Source: Streptomyces sp. NBC_00483
GTDB lineage: Bacteria; Actinomycetota; Actinomycetes; Streptomycetales; Streptomycetaceae
Assembly: GCF_036013745.1 (NCBI RefSeq)
Contig: NZ_CP107880.1
Span: forward strand, 8,122,001 to 8,186,000
Direction of reading: 5' to 3'
Length of the DNA stretch: 64,000 bases
This document shows positions 1-7,932 of this stretch, one piece after another; within the stretch, counting starts at the first letter, position 1, and each line of letters starts with the position of its first letter. The position numbers and the translations under genes are program-made. The notes below the pieces were generated by a model. The model was not told the DNA's origin. It did not search any database and saw only the letters and a list, made by a program, of their open reading frames with translations.

Positions 1-1
1 C

Positions 2-484
2 GGCCTGGCCGCCGCCATGGCCCGCCAGGCGGGCGAGGCGGTCCTGCGGCACCCCGGCGGCGTCGGCGACGACGACTTCCTTCAGGTGCTCGCGGAGGGC
101 CTGGTCCTCACCGGTATCGCCATGTCGGTCTCCGGTGACTCGCGGCCCGCCTCCGGCGCCTGCCACGAGATCAACCACGCCTTCGATCTCCTGTACCCCA
201 AGCGCGCCGCCAGCCACGGCGAGCAGTGCGGCCTGGGCGCGGCGTTCGCGATGCACCTGCGCGGTGCCCACGAGCAGTCCAAGTACATGGCCTCGGTGCT
301 GCGCCGGCACGGCCTGCCGGTGCTGCCGGAGGAGATCGGCTTCAGCGTGGACGAGTTCGTGAAGGTCGTGGAGTTCGCTCCGCAGACCCGTCCGGGCCGC
401 TACACGATCCTCGAGCACCTCGACCTCTCCACCGATCAGATCAGGGACGCCTACGCCGACTATGCAAAAGCCATCGGTAGCTGA
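2..484 (+). CDS. Iron-containing alcohol dehydrogenase / glycerol-1-phosphate dehydrogenase-like protein (C-terminal part)
   Basis: The reading frame is open at the left window edge, so only the last roughly 160 residues are seen. The motif SRPASGACHEINHAF followed about 15 residues later by HGEQCG resembles the metal-binding His region of the sn-glycerol-1-phosphate dehydrogenase / dehydroquinate-synthase-like superfamily (EgsA/AraM type). Known members reduce dihydroxyacetone phosphate to glycerol-1-phosphate using NAD(P)H. The stop overlaps the start of the following CDP-alcohol phosphatidyltransferase by 23 bp, so the two are translationally linked and probably act in one phospholipid or phosphopolyol pathway. 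The exact substrate is inferred, and other iron-ADH activities remain possible. Confidence 0.75.
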   Translation, partial: GLAAAMARQAGEAVLRHPGGVGDDDFLQVLAEGLVLTGIAMSVSGDSRPASGACHEINHAFDLLYPKRAASHGEQCGLGAAFAMHLRGAHEQSKYMASVLRRHGLPVLPEEIGFSVDEFVKVVEFAPQTRPGRYTILEHLDLSTDQIRDAYADYAKAIGS

Positions 485-1241
485 ACTCCGCCCGGTCGTT
501 CACCCCGCCGGGGTGAAGGACCGCAGGAGCGGTGAGCACTGGATGGGCCGGCTCTACATGCGCGAGCTCTCGCTGCGTGTGGACCGCCACCTGGTGAACA
601 CCAAGGTCTCGCCCAACCAGCTGACCTACCTGATGACCGTCTGCGGTGTCCTCGCGGCCCCGGCGCTCCTGGTGCCGGGCATCTGGGGCGCGGTCCTCGG
701 CGTCGTCGCGGTGCAGCTGTACCTGCTGCTCGACTGCGTCGACGGCGAGATCGCGCGCTGGCGCAAGCAGTACTCGCTGGCCGGCGTGTGGATGGACCGG
801 GTCGGCGCGTACCTCACCGACGCCGCCGTCCTCGTCGGCTTCGGGCTGCGCGCCGCCGACCTGTTCGGCACGGGACGCATCGACTGGCTGTGGGCCTTCC
901 TCGGCACGCTCGCCGCGCTCGGCGCCATCCTGATCAAGGCCGAGACGGACCTGGTCGGGCTCGCCCGCGCGGCGACCGGCAAGGAGCAGGTCAAGGAGTC
1001 CGCGTCCGAGATGCGCTCCTCCGGCATGGCCCTGGCCCGCAGGGCCGCGGCCATGCTGAAGTTCCACCGGCTCATCCTGGGCATCGAGGCGACGCTCCTC
1101 ATCCTGGTCCTCGCGGTCGTGGACCAGATCCGGGGCGACCTGTTCTTCTCGCGCCTGGGTGTGGCCGTCCTGGCGGGCATCGCGCTCCTCCAGACCCTGC
1201 TCCACCTCGTGTCCATCCTCGCTTCGAGCAGGCTCAAGTGA
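462..1241 (+). CDS. CDP-alcohol phosphatidyltransferase family membrane protein
   Basis: A 259-residue integral membrane protein with about five or six hydrophobic segments. The family signature begins at DCVDGEIAR, continues with G after eight residues and then D (GVWMD). CDP-alcohol phosphatidyltransferases join a CDP-activated lipid or polyol to an alcohol at the membrane. The family pattern is DxxDGxxAR-x8-GxxxDxxxD; here the last Asp position is Ala (DRVGA), with the next Asp five residues later (YLTD). The ATG lies inside the end of the upstream dehydrogenase gene, and the stop overlaps the GTG of the next glycosyltransferase (GTGA). The substrate is not known; the context points to a polyol-phosphate or glycopolymer precursor. 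Confidence 0.85.
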   Translation: MQKPSVAELRPVVHPAGVKDRRSGEHWMGRLYMRELSLRVDRHLVNTKVSPNQLTYLMTVCGVLAAPALLVPGIWGAVLGVVAVQLYLLLDCVDGEIARWRKQYSLAGVWMDRVGAYLTDAAVLVGFGLRAADLFGTGRIDWLWAFLGTLAALGAILIKAETDLVGLARAATGKEQVKESASEMRSSGMALARRAAAMLKFHRLILGIEATLLILVLAVVDQIRGDLFFSRLGVAVLAGIALLQTLLHLVSILASSRLK

Positions 1242-2131
1242 GCGGCGGGACACAGCAGTTGAAGGTCGGCGCGGTTGTCATCACCATGGGCAACCGGCCG
1301 GCCGAGCTGCGCGCCCTCCTCGACTCGGTCGCCAAGCAGAACGGCGACCCGGTCGAGGTGGTCGTGGTCGGCAACGGCTCCCCGGTCCCGGACGTCCCCG
1401 AGGGCGTACGGACCATCGAGCTGCCCGAGAACCTCGGCATCCCCGGCGGCCGCAACGTCGGCATCGAGGCCTTCGGGCCGTCCGGCTCCGACGTCGACAT
1501 CCTGATGTTCCTGGACGACGACGGGCTGCTTCCGCTGACGGACACGGCCGAGAAGTGCCGCGAGGCCTTCACCGGCGACCCGAAGCTCGGCATCGTCAGC
1601 TTCCGCATCGCGGACCCGGACACCGGCGAGACGCAGCGCCGGCACGTGCCGCGCCTTCGCGCCGCCGACCCGATGCGCTCCTCGCGCGTGACGACGTTCC
1701 TGGGCGGCGCCAACGCCGTGCGTACGCGGGTCATCGCCGAGGCAGGACCGCTGCCCGCCGAGTTCTTCTACGCCCACGAGGAGACCGACCTCGCCTGGCG
1801 TGCCCTCGACGCGGGCTGGATGATCGACTACCGCGCCGACATGGTGCTGCACCACCCCACCACGGCCCCGTCCCGGCACGCGGTCTACCACCGCATGGTG
1901 GCCCGCAACCGGGTCTGGCTGGCCCGCCGCAATCTGCCCGCGCTCCTGGTGCCCGTGTACCTCGGCGTCTGGCTGCTCCTCACCCTGGCCCGCCGGCCCT
2001 CGGGCCCGGCACTGAAGGCCTGGCTGGGCGGCTTCAAGGAAGGCTGGACGACCCCCTGCGGGCCCAGGCGTCCCATGAAGTGGCGTACCGTGTGGCGGCT
2101 GACCCGACTGGGCCGACCCCCTGTCATCTGA
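1238..2131 (+). CDS. Glycosyltransferase family 2
   Basis: A 297-residue protein with a GT-A fold signature. The N-terminal beta strand VGAVVITMGNRP and the nucleotide-sugar region are followed by the metal-binding LDDDG motif near residue 93, then FYAHEETDLAWR, the usual acceptor-side ED motif of GT2 enzymes. The C-terminal 70 residues contain one hydrophobic segment (LLVPVYLGVWLLLTLA) that should anchor it to the membrane. The GTG start at 1238 overlaps the preceding stop as GTGA, and an upstream extension of the frame is a shadow over the CDP-alcohol transferase. It probably builds the sugar part of the polymer or lipid exported by the following ABC transporter. Confidence 0.85.
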   Translation: MSGGTQQLKVGAVVITMGNRPAELRALLDSVAKQNGDPVEVVVVGNGSPVPDVPEGVRTIELPENLGIPGGRNVGIEAFGPSGSDVDILMFLDDDGLLPLTDTAEKCREAFTGDPKLGIVSFRIADPDTGETQRRHVPRLRAADPMRSSRVTTFLGGANAVRTRVIAEAGPLPAEFFYAHEETDLAWRALDAGWMIDYRADMVLHHPTTAPSRHAVYHRMVARNRVWLARRNLPALLVPVYLGVWLLLTLARRPSGPALKAWLGGFKEGWTTPCGPRRPMKWRTVWRLTRLGRPPVI

Positions 2132-2182
2132 CAAGCTCGTGCCTGACGGCAGGCCGTGCATTTGAAGACGAAAGTTCCTCTT

Positions 2183-3118
2183 GTGAGTGAGACAACGCAT
2201 GACGCCGGTGTCGCGGTGAGCGCGACGCCGTCGCCGGACGACGGGCTCTCCCGGCGGGAGCTCGCCGCGAAGTACGGCTTGACCGTGAGCGGGGCCCGCC
2301 CCGGACTGTTCGAGTACGCACGGCAGCTGTGGGGCCGGCGCCACTTCATCCTCGCCTTCTCGCGGGCGAAGCTGACCGCCCAGTACAGCCAGGCCAAGCT
2401 CGGCCAGGTGTGGCAGGTGGCGACACCGCTGCTGAACGCGGCGGTCTACTACTTCATCTTCGGCAAGCTGCTCGGCACCGACCGGGGCATGGGGCAGGAC
2501 GTCTTCATCCCGTTCCTGGTGACGGGCGTCTTCGTCTTCACGTTCACGCAGTCCTCGGTGATGTCGGGCGTGCGGGCGATCTCCGGGAACCTGGGCCTGG
2601 TGCGCGCGCTGCACTTCCCGCGCGCCTCGCTCCCCATCTCCTTCGCGCTGCAGCAGCTCCAGCAGCTGCTGTTCTCGATGATCGTGCTGGTCGTCATCAC
2701 GTGCGCGTTCGGTAGCTACCCGTCGCTGTCCTGGCTGCTGATCGTGCCGATCCTGGCCCTGCAGTTCCTGTTCAACATGGGACTCGCGCTCATCATGGCC
2801 AGGGCGGGCTCGAAGACCCCGGACCTCGCCCAGCTGATGCCGTTCGTCATGCGTACGTGGATGTACGCGTCCGGCGTCATGTTCAGCATCCCCACGATGC
2901 TCGCGGACAAGAACGTCGCGCCCTGGGTCACGGACGTCCTGCAATGGAACCCGGCTGCGGTCTACATGGACCTGATGCGCTTCGCGCTCATCGACGGGTA
3001 CGACCGGGGCAACCTGCCGCACCACGTGTGGTTCATCGCGCTCGGCTGGGCCCTGGTCGTCGCGGTCGGCGGCTTCATCTACTTCTGGAAGGCAGAGGAG
3101 CGGTACGGCCGTGGCTGA
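2183..3118 (+). CDS. ABC-2 type exporter permease, Wzm/TagG-like
   Basis: About 311 residues. After a soluble N-terminus of roughly 60 residues there are six predicted membrane helices, with the conserved entry FILAFSRAKLTAQYSQAKLGQVWQ typical of polysaccharide and teichoic acid export permeases (the ABC2_membrane family). I prefer the GTG at 2183 (VSETTHD); the frame can also start at GTG 2156, and neither has a strong ribosome site. It overlaps the ATPase gene by 8 bp and forms the membrane half of an exporter for a lipid-linked glycan or wall polymer. The cargo is inferred from the neighbouring glycosyltransferase and phosphatidyltransferase. Confidence 0.85.
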   Translation: MSETTHDAGVAVSATPSPDDGLSRRELAAKYGLTVSGARPGLFEYARQLWGRRHFILAFSRAKLTAQYSQAKLGQVWQVATPLLNAAVYYFIFGKLLGTDRGMGQDVFIPFLVTGVFVFTFTQSSVMSGVRAISGNLGLVRALHFPRASLPISFALQQLQQLLFSMIVLVVITCAFGSYPSLSWLLIVPILALQFLFNMGLALIMARAGSKTPDLAQLMPFVMRTWMYASGVMFSIPTMLADKNVAPWVTDVLQWNPAAVYMDLMRFALIDGYDRGNLPHHVWFIALGWALVVAVGGFIYFWKAEERYGRG

Positions 3119-3896
3119 TCTCGACAACCCCACCGACGCGCACGTCCCCACGGTCATCGCCGACGAGCTGCACATCGTGTACCGCGTCAACGGCGCCAAG
3201 ACCGGCAAGGGCAGCGCCACCTCGGCACTGAGCCGGATCGTCAAGCGCGGCGACGAGCGCGGCGTGCGCAAGGTGCACGCCGTCAAGGGCGTCTCCTTCA
3301 CCTCCTACCGCGGCGAGGCCATCGGCCTCATCGGGTCGAACGGCTCCGGCAAGTCGACCCTGCTGCGCGCCATCGCGGGCCTGCTGCCCGCCGAGAAGGG
3401 CAAGGTCTACACGAACGGCCAGCCCTCGCTGCTCGGCGTGAACGCGGCCCTGATGAACGACCTGACGGGCGAGCGCAACGTCATCCTCGGCGGTCTCGCC
3501 ATGGGCATGTCCCGCGAGGAGATCAGGTCGCGCTACCAGGACATCGTCGACTTCTCCGGCATCAACGAGAAGGGCGACTTCATCACGCTGCCGATGCGGA
3601 CGTACTCGTCCGGCATGGCCGCGCGTCTGCGCTTCTCCATCGCGGCCGCCAAGGACCACGACGTGCTGATGATCGACGAGGCGCTGGCCACCGGTGACCG
3701 CAAGTTCCAGAAGCGCTCCGAGGCCCGCATCCGTGAACTGCGCAAGGAGGCCGGAACGGTCTTCCTGGTGAGTCACAACAACAAGTCCATCCGCGACACC
3801 TGTGAACGCGTCCTTTGGCTGGAGCGCGGGGAACTGCGTATGGATGGTCCGACGGCCGAGGTACTCAAGGAGTACGAGAAGTTCACGGGCAAGTAA
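3111..3896 (+). CDS. ABC transporter ATP-binding protein, Wzt/TagH-like
   Basis: A 261-residue ATPase with Walker A GSNGSGKST near residue 76, the degenerate signature YSSGMAARL where classical ABC proteins have LSGGQ, Walker B VLMIDEALATGD and the H-loop VSHN. This YSSGM signature and the DEALATGD Walker B are characteristic of Wzt/TagH polysaccharide exporter ATPases. No C-terminal carbohydrate-binding domain is present, so it is a short TagH-like or Wzt core. The GTG start lies within the end of the permease gene. A strong hairpin terminator follows 27 bp after the stop. Confidence 0.9.
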   Translation: MADLDNPTDAHVPTVIADELHIVYRVNGAKTGKGSATSALSRIVKRGDERGVRKVHAVKGVSFTSYRGEAIGLIGSNGSGKSTLLRAIAGLLPAEKGKVYTNGQPSLLGVNAALMNDLTGERNVILGGLAMGMSREEIRSRYQDIVDFSGINEKGDFITLPMRTYSSGMAARLRFSIAAAKDHDVLMIDEALATGDRKFQKRSEARIRELRKEAGTVFLVSHNNKSIRDTCERVLWLERGELRMDGPTAEVLKEYEKFTGK

Positions 3897-3922
3897 CCGC
3901 CCGCCTCTGGACCACGTCATAT

Positions 3923-3955
3923 GAGGCCCTACCGGCTTCCGTCCGGTGGGGCCTC
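3923..3955 (+). terminator. Hairpin terminator after the exporter operon
   Basis: A 13-bp stem beginning GAGGCCC, with its complement ending GGGCCTC, closes a 7-nt loop (CTTCCGT); there is one G-T pair. No T-tract follows, which is common for Streptomyces terminators. It separates the envelope cluster from the hopanoid operon. Confidence 0.75.
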
Positions 3956-4247
3956 TGATATGCCTGTAGGTACCAAGCAATTGACGATCACGGTCAAGGG
4001 CGGGTCAACTTCCTTGCCCTGAAGGAATCTTGGCGTCAATCGGTGTGTTGTTGTGATGTGCAGAACACCCCGACGCGAGGGCGGGCGTTGTACAACGTAA
4101 GCTGTACCGGCCTCAATCGCGGCATGTGGGGCGATAAGGCGCGACATCCCGACCCCTGCGGGGCCGGGTCGCCGCGCGGGCGACCGGGCGGCGTGTCCGA
4201 AATGAGATGCATTGGGTCCGCAGTGTAGAACGGGAGTTGTGACGGCA
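3956..4247. other. Intergenic leader region upstream of the hopanoid operon
   Basis: No gene is supported between the terminator and the hopanoid operon. The region holds the 12-bp perfect palindrome described separately and a TTGACG hexamer at 3981 without a convincing -10. The operon promoter should lie here, but I cannot place it with confidence. Confidence 0.5.
4086..4097. promoter_or_regulatory. Perfect 12-bp palindrome, candidate operator of the hopanoid operon
   Basis: CGTTGTACAACG reads identically on both strands and sits about 150 bp before the first ORF of the operon, in a region otherwise without genes. The position suggests a regulator site for hopanoid synthesis; the regulator is unknown. 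Confidence 0.4.
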
Positions 4248-4316
4248 ATGGCTATGGAAACTCTCCAGCTCCACGGGGCTTTCGCCGTCCTCGGGGAAGC
4301 GGGCCGCACCCGGTGA
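4248..4316 (+). CDS. Candidate 22-residue ORF coupled to hpnC
   Basis: ATG at 4248 opens a 22-codon frame (MAMETLQLHGAFAVLGEAG and three more residues). Its TGA overlaps the GTG start of hpnC as GTGA, the same 4-bp coupling used between later genes of the operon. A GGGAG motif lies 11 nt upstream of the ATG, better placed than anything directly before the hpnC GTG. It could be a leader peptide delivering ribosomes to hpnC, or the hpnC start could have been misjudged. No protein family is recognised. Confidence 0.4.
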   Translation: MAMETLQLHGAFAVLGEAGRTR

Positions 4317-5242
4317 GCGCGCACCCCCGAGTGCGCCCCGAGAGCCCTGTCGACACAGCGAGCCCGGTGAGCGCCACCCTCGACAAGGCCGCCGAGGAGA
4401 ACTTCCCGGTGGCCCCCTTCTTCCTGCCCCGCGCCTGGCGCGACGACCTGATGGCCGTATACGGGTTCGCTCGCCTCGTCGACGACATCGGTGACGGCGA
4501 CCTCGCCCCCGGCGGCGCGGACGCCCGCTTCCTGGGCGTGTCACCCGATCAGGCGCACGACCGCCTCGCGATGCTGGACGCCTTCGAGGCCGACCTGTGC
4601 CGGGTCTTCGGCGACTCCGACGGCCCGCCCCGCCACCCGCTCCTGAAGGCGCTGCAGCCCACCGTCCGCCGCCGCTCGCTGACCCCCGAGCCGTTCCTCG
4701 GCCTCATCGCCGCGAACCGCCAGGACCAGCTGGTCACGCGCTACGAGACGTACGACGACCTGCTCGCCTACTGCGAGCTGTCCGCCAACCCCGTGGGCCG
4801 CCTCGTCCTTGCCATCACCGGCACCGCGACCCCCGAGCGCATCCGCCTCTCGGACGCGGTCTGCACCGGGCTCCAGATCGTCGAGCACCTCCAGGACGTG
4901 GCCGAGGACCTGGACCGCGACCGGATCTACCTGCCGGCCGAAGACCTGAAGAAGTTCCACGTCGACGAGACGGATCTCGCCGCCCCGAGCGCGGGCGCAT
5001 CGGTGCGCGCGCTGGTCGCGTACGAGGCCGAACGCGCCCTGAAGCTGCTGAATGAAGGCACCCCGCTGGTGGGTAGCGTCCACGGCAGGCTGAAGCTGCT
5101 GCTGGCAGGGTTCGTCGCAGGAGGGAAAGCGGCGGTCCACGCGATCACCGCCGTTTCGTACGACGTGCTTCCGGGACCACCCAAACCCACCAAGGCGCGG
5201 TTGCTGCGCGAGGTGGGAGCGACTCTGCGAGGAGAGGGGTGA
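4313..5242 (+). CDS. hpnC: Squalene synthase HpnC (hydroxysqualene synthase)
   Basis: A 309-residue trans-isoprenyl diphosphate synthase of the squalene/phytoene synthase fold. The first Asp-rich motif DDIGD is at residues 57-61 and the second, DVAED, at 195-199; both bind Mg-diphosphate. In the three-step bacterial route HpnD condenses two farnesyl diphosphates to presqualene diphosphate, HpnC converts it to hydroxysqualene and HpnE reduces that to squalene. It is the first recognised enzyme of the operon and ends by overlapping hpnD by 4 bp. The GTG start at 4313 is coupled to a short upstream ORF; the next possible start is GTG 4368. Confidence 0.93.
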   Translation: MSAHPRVRPESPVDTASPVSATLDKAAEENFPVAPFFLPRAWRDDLMAVYGFARLVDDIGDGDLAPGGADARFLGVSPDQAHDRLAMLDAFEADLCRVFGDSDGPPRHPLLKALQPTVRRRSLTPEPFLGLIAANRQDQLVTRYETYDDLLAYCELSANPVGRLVLAITGTATPERIRLSDAVCTGLQIVEHLQDVAEDLDRDRIYLPAEDLKKFHVDETDLAAPSAGASVRALVAYEAERALKLLNEGTPLVGSVHGRLKLLLAGFVAGGKAAVHAITAVSYDVLPGPPKPTKARLLREVGATLRGEG

Positions 5243-6201
5243 GCAACACCGTGGAGTCTGACCAGACCGTGTCGGCGCCGGTGCTCGCCGCATACAGCTA
5301 CTGCGAGACCGTCACCGGGCAGCAGGCCCGCAACTTCGCCTACGGGATCCGGCTGCTGCCGACCTCGAAGCGGCGCGCCATGTCGGCGCTCTACGCGTTC
5401 TCGCGCCGCGTCGACGACATCGGCGACGGCGGCCTGGAGCCCGACATCAAGGCGCACCGGCTCGACGAGACCAGGGCGCTGCTCGGCCGCGTCCAGGACG
5501 GCAAGGTCGAGGAGGACGACACCGACCCGGTGGCCGTCGCCCTCGCCGATGCCGCGAGCCGCTTCCCGATCCCGCTGGACGCGCTCGACGAGCTGATCGA
5601 CGGCGTCCTGATGGACCTGCGCGGCGAGACCTACGAGACCTGGGACGACCTGAAGGTCTACTGCCGGTGCGTCGCGGGCGCCATCGGGCGGGTCTCGCTG
5701 GGTGTGTTCGGTACGGAACCGGGGGCGCGCGGCGTCGAGCGCGCGCCGGAGCTCGCCGACACGCTCGGCCTCGCGCTCCAACTCACCAACATCCTCCGCG
5801 ACGTGCGCGAGGACGCCGCCGACGGGCGCACCTATCTGCCCGCCGACGACCTCGCCAAGTTCGGCTGCTCGGCGGGGTTCCAGAGTTCCGTGCCGCCCGC
5901 CGGCTCGGACTTCGCCGGGCTCGTGCACTTCGAAGTGCGGCGCGCCCGCGCCCTGTTCGCCGAGGGCTACCGGCTGCTGCCCATGCTCGACCGGCGCTCC
6001 GGCGCCTGCGTCGCCGCCATGGCCGGCATCTACCGCCGGCTGCTCGACCGCATCGAGCGCGACCCCGAGGCCGTGCTGCGCGGCCGGGTCTCCCTGCCCG
6101 GGCACGAGAAGGCGTACGTCGCCGTGCGCGGCCTGTCAGGCCTGGACACCCGCACCGTCGTGCGCGGCGCCACCCGCGGCACCACCAGGAGGCGCGCCTG
6201 A
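5239..6201 (+). CDS. hpnD: Presqualene diphosphate synthase HpnD
   Basis: A 320-residue paralogue of HpnC with DDIGD at residues 59-63 and DVRED at 188-192, the two Mg-binding motifs of squalene/phytoene synthases. It joins two farnesyl diphosphates into presqualene diphosphate at the membrane interface. The GTG start overlaps the hpnC stop (GTGA) with GAGGAGAGGGG immediately upstream as ribosome site. Assignment as HpnD rather than HpnC rests on gene order (hpnC-hpnD-hpnE) and on the NILRDVRED context; phytoene synthase is unlikely given the cluster. Confidence 0.92.
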   Translation: MSNTVESDQTVSAPVLAAYSYCETVTGQQARNFAYGIRLLPTSKRRAMSALYAFSRRVDDIGDGGLEPDIKAHRLDETRALLGRVQDGKVEEDDTDPVAVALADAASRFPIPLDALDELIDGVLMDLRGETYETWDDLKVYCRCVAGAIGRVSLGVFGTEPGARGVERAPELADTLGLALQLTNILRDVREDAADGRTYLPADDLAKFGCSAGFQSSVPPAGSDFAGLVHFEVRRARALFAEGYRLLPMLDRRSGACVAAMAGIYRRLLDRIERDPEAVLRGRVSLPGHEKAYVAVRGLSGLDTRTVVRGATRGTTRRRA

Positions 6202-6374
6202 TGGCAAGCGCGGGGCAGAGCGGCGTAGCCGGGCCGAAGCGGCGGGCAACCCTCCGCAGCGGCGAGGCGTCCCTGCATGCAACGGTCGGTCGCGTGTTCG
6301 CCACATCCGTCGAACCCGGCCCCACAGGGGCCGTACGCACCACCGAGAGCACCACCCAGGGGGAGGGCGCATGA
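6201..6374 (+). CDS. Small conserved-type protein between hpnD and hpnE (DUF6380-like)
   Basis: A 57-residue basic protein (PKRRATLRSGEASLHATVG in its first half). It shares one base with the hpnD stop (TGATG), and its own stop overlaps the hpnE ATG as ATGA. The exact fit between two enzyme genes and the RRATLR...ASL.ATVGR pattern match my recollection of the small Streptomyces family DUF6380, which is found beside hpnD; this match is from memory and is not certain. No membrane segment or enzyme motif is seen. It may be a structural or regulatory microprotein of the squalene-forming enzymes, or a coupling ORF only. Confidence 0.6.
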   Translation: MASAGQSGVAGPKRRATLRSGEASLHATVGRVFATSVEPGPTGAVRTTESTTQGEGA

Positions 6375-7816
6375 GCGAGGGGAGCACGTCCGGCGACGTG
6401 CGCCAGGCGGACGCCGCGGGGGACCGCGGGCGCCCCACCGCGGTGGTCGTCGGCGGTGGGCTCGCGGGGATCACGTCCGCGCTCGCGCTCGCCGACGGAG
6501 GCATGGACGTCACCCTCCTCGAAGGGCGCCCCCGGCTGGGCGGCCTCGCGTTCTCCTTCAAGCGCGGCGACCTCACCGTCGACAACGGCCAGCACGTGTA
6601 CCTGCGCTGCTGCACCGCCTACCGCTGGTTCCTCGACCGCGTCGACGCCGCCGCGCTCGCGCCCCTGCAGGAACGACTCGACGTGCCCGTACTCGACGCC
6701 GAGAGGAACCGGCTCGGCCGGCTGCGGCGCACGGCGCTGCCCGTGCCGCTGCACCTGGCCAAGAGCCTCGCCACGTACCCGCACCTGTCGCTCGCCGAGC
6801 GGGCCAACGTCGGCCGCGCCGCGCTCGCCCTCAAGGGCCTCGACCCCACCGATCCGGCGCTCGACAAACGGGACTTCGGCTCCTGGCTGGCCGAACACGG
6901 TCAGACGCAGCGGGCCATCGACGCGCTGTGGGACCTCGTCGGCGTCGCGACCCTGAACGCGGTGGCGGGGGACTCCTCGCTGGGCCTGGCCGCCATGGTC
7001 TTCAAGACCGGGCTGCTGTCCGAGCCCGGCGCCGCCGACATCGGGTGGGCCAAGGTGCCCCTCGGTGAACTCCACGACACTCTCGCCCGCAAGGCGCTCG
7101 ACTCCGCGGGCGTACGCACCGAACTCCGTACACGCGTCACCTCCATCTCCCGTACGGACAACGGGCGTTGGGCCGTCGAGGTTCCCGAAGGGCCGGACAG
7201 TTCCGGCCAGATCCTCGCCGCCGACACCGTCGTGCTCGCCGTGCCGCAGCGCGAGGCGCACGACCTGCTGCCCGCCGGAGCCCTCGACGACGCCGGCCGG
7301 CTGCTCGACATCGGCACCGCGCCGATCCTCAACCTGCACGTCGTCTACGGCCGCAAGGTCCTCAAGCAGCCCTTCTTCACCGCGCTCGGCTCGCCGGTCC
7401 AGTGGGTCTTCGACCGCACCGACGCCTCGGGACTCGCCCGTACGCTGCCGGAAGCCCAGTACCTCGCCGTCTCCCAGTCGGCCGCGCAGGACGAGATCGA
7501 CGCGCCGGTCGCCGAGCTGCGCAAGCGGTACCTGCCGGAGCTGGAGCGGCTGCTGCCCGCCGCGCGCGGCGCCACGATCCACGACTTCTTCGTCACCCGG
7601 GAGCGGACGGCGACCTTCGCGCCGACCCCCGGCGTCGGCGCGCTGCGGCCCACGGCCCGCACCAATGCCCCCGGCCTGTACCTGGCCGGCGCGTGGACCG
7701 CCACCGGGTGGCCCGCGACCATGGAAAGCGCTGTCCGCAGCGGCACCAGTGCCGCCGACGCGGCGCTCGCCGCGCTCGGCCGCCCCCGCGGCCATCTGTA
7801 CCGGGAGGCGGCGTGA
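6371..7816 (+). CDS. hpnE: Hydroxysqualene dehydroxylase HpnE
   Basis: A 481-residue FAD-dependent amine-oxidase-fold protein. The Rossmann dinucleotide motif VVVGGGLAGITSAL lies at residues 25-38, and the C-terminal FAD signature APGLYLAGAWTATGWPATMESA near residue 440. HpnE reduces hydroxysqualene to squalene, completing the HpnCDE route that replaces classical squalene synthase. The ATG start overlaps the small upstream gene (ATGA). It resembles phytoene desaturases, but its place after hpnCD and before squalene-hopene cyclase fixes the role. Confidence 0.92.
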   Translation: MSEGSTSGDVRQADAAGDRGRPTAVVVGGGLAGITSALALADGGMDVTLLEGRPRLGGLAFSFKRGDLTVDNGQHVYLRCCTAYRWFLDRVDAAALAPLQERLDVPVLDAERNRLGRLRRTALPVPLHLAKSLATYPHLSLAERANVGRAALALKGLDPTDPALDKRDFGSWLAEHGQTQRAIDALWDLVGVATLNAVAGDSSLGLAAMVFKTGLLSEPGAADIGWAKVPLGELHDTLARKALDSAGVRTELRTRVTSISRTDNGRWAVEVPEGPDSSGQILAADTVVLAVPQREAHDLLPAGALDDAGRLLDIGTAPILNLHVVYGRKVLKQPFFTALGSPVQWVFDRTDASGLARTLPEAQYLAVSQSAAQDEIDAPVAELRKRYLPELERLLPAARGATIHDFFVTRERTATFAPTPGVGALRPTARTNAPGLYLAGAWTATGWPATMESAVRSGTSAADAALAALGRPRGHLYREAA

Positions 7817-7932
7817 CCAGCGAACTTCCCACGGTGGACGTGACCAGCGACCTACCCCCGGTGGACGTGACCAACGCCCTGCCCCAGGTCGACAAGCCGA
7901 CAACGCTGTATCCGGTTACACAAGGAGAGACT
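7817..7932 (+). repeat. Short gap with imperfect 27-30 bp direct repeats before the polyprenyl synthase
   Basis: Three imperfect copies of a unit beginning GTGGACGTGACCA lie between the hpnE stop and the strong ribosome site of the next gene. The frame is open and would extend the downstream protein by 40 residues from a GTG overlapping the hpnE stop, but codon choice just before the ribosome site is atypical for this genome. Confidence 0.5.

Noticed and set aside
626..3301. 891-residue open frame on the minus strand
   Set aside because: It is antisense to four well-supported genes, Arg/Glu/Asp/His-rich with no domain, and is the expected shadow of GC-rich coding DNA.
3981..4010. TTGACG hexamer as the hopanoid promoter -35
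   Set aside because: The sequence 17 bp downstream (GTCAAC) does not resemble a -10, so no promoter is claimed.
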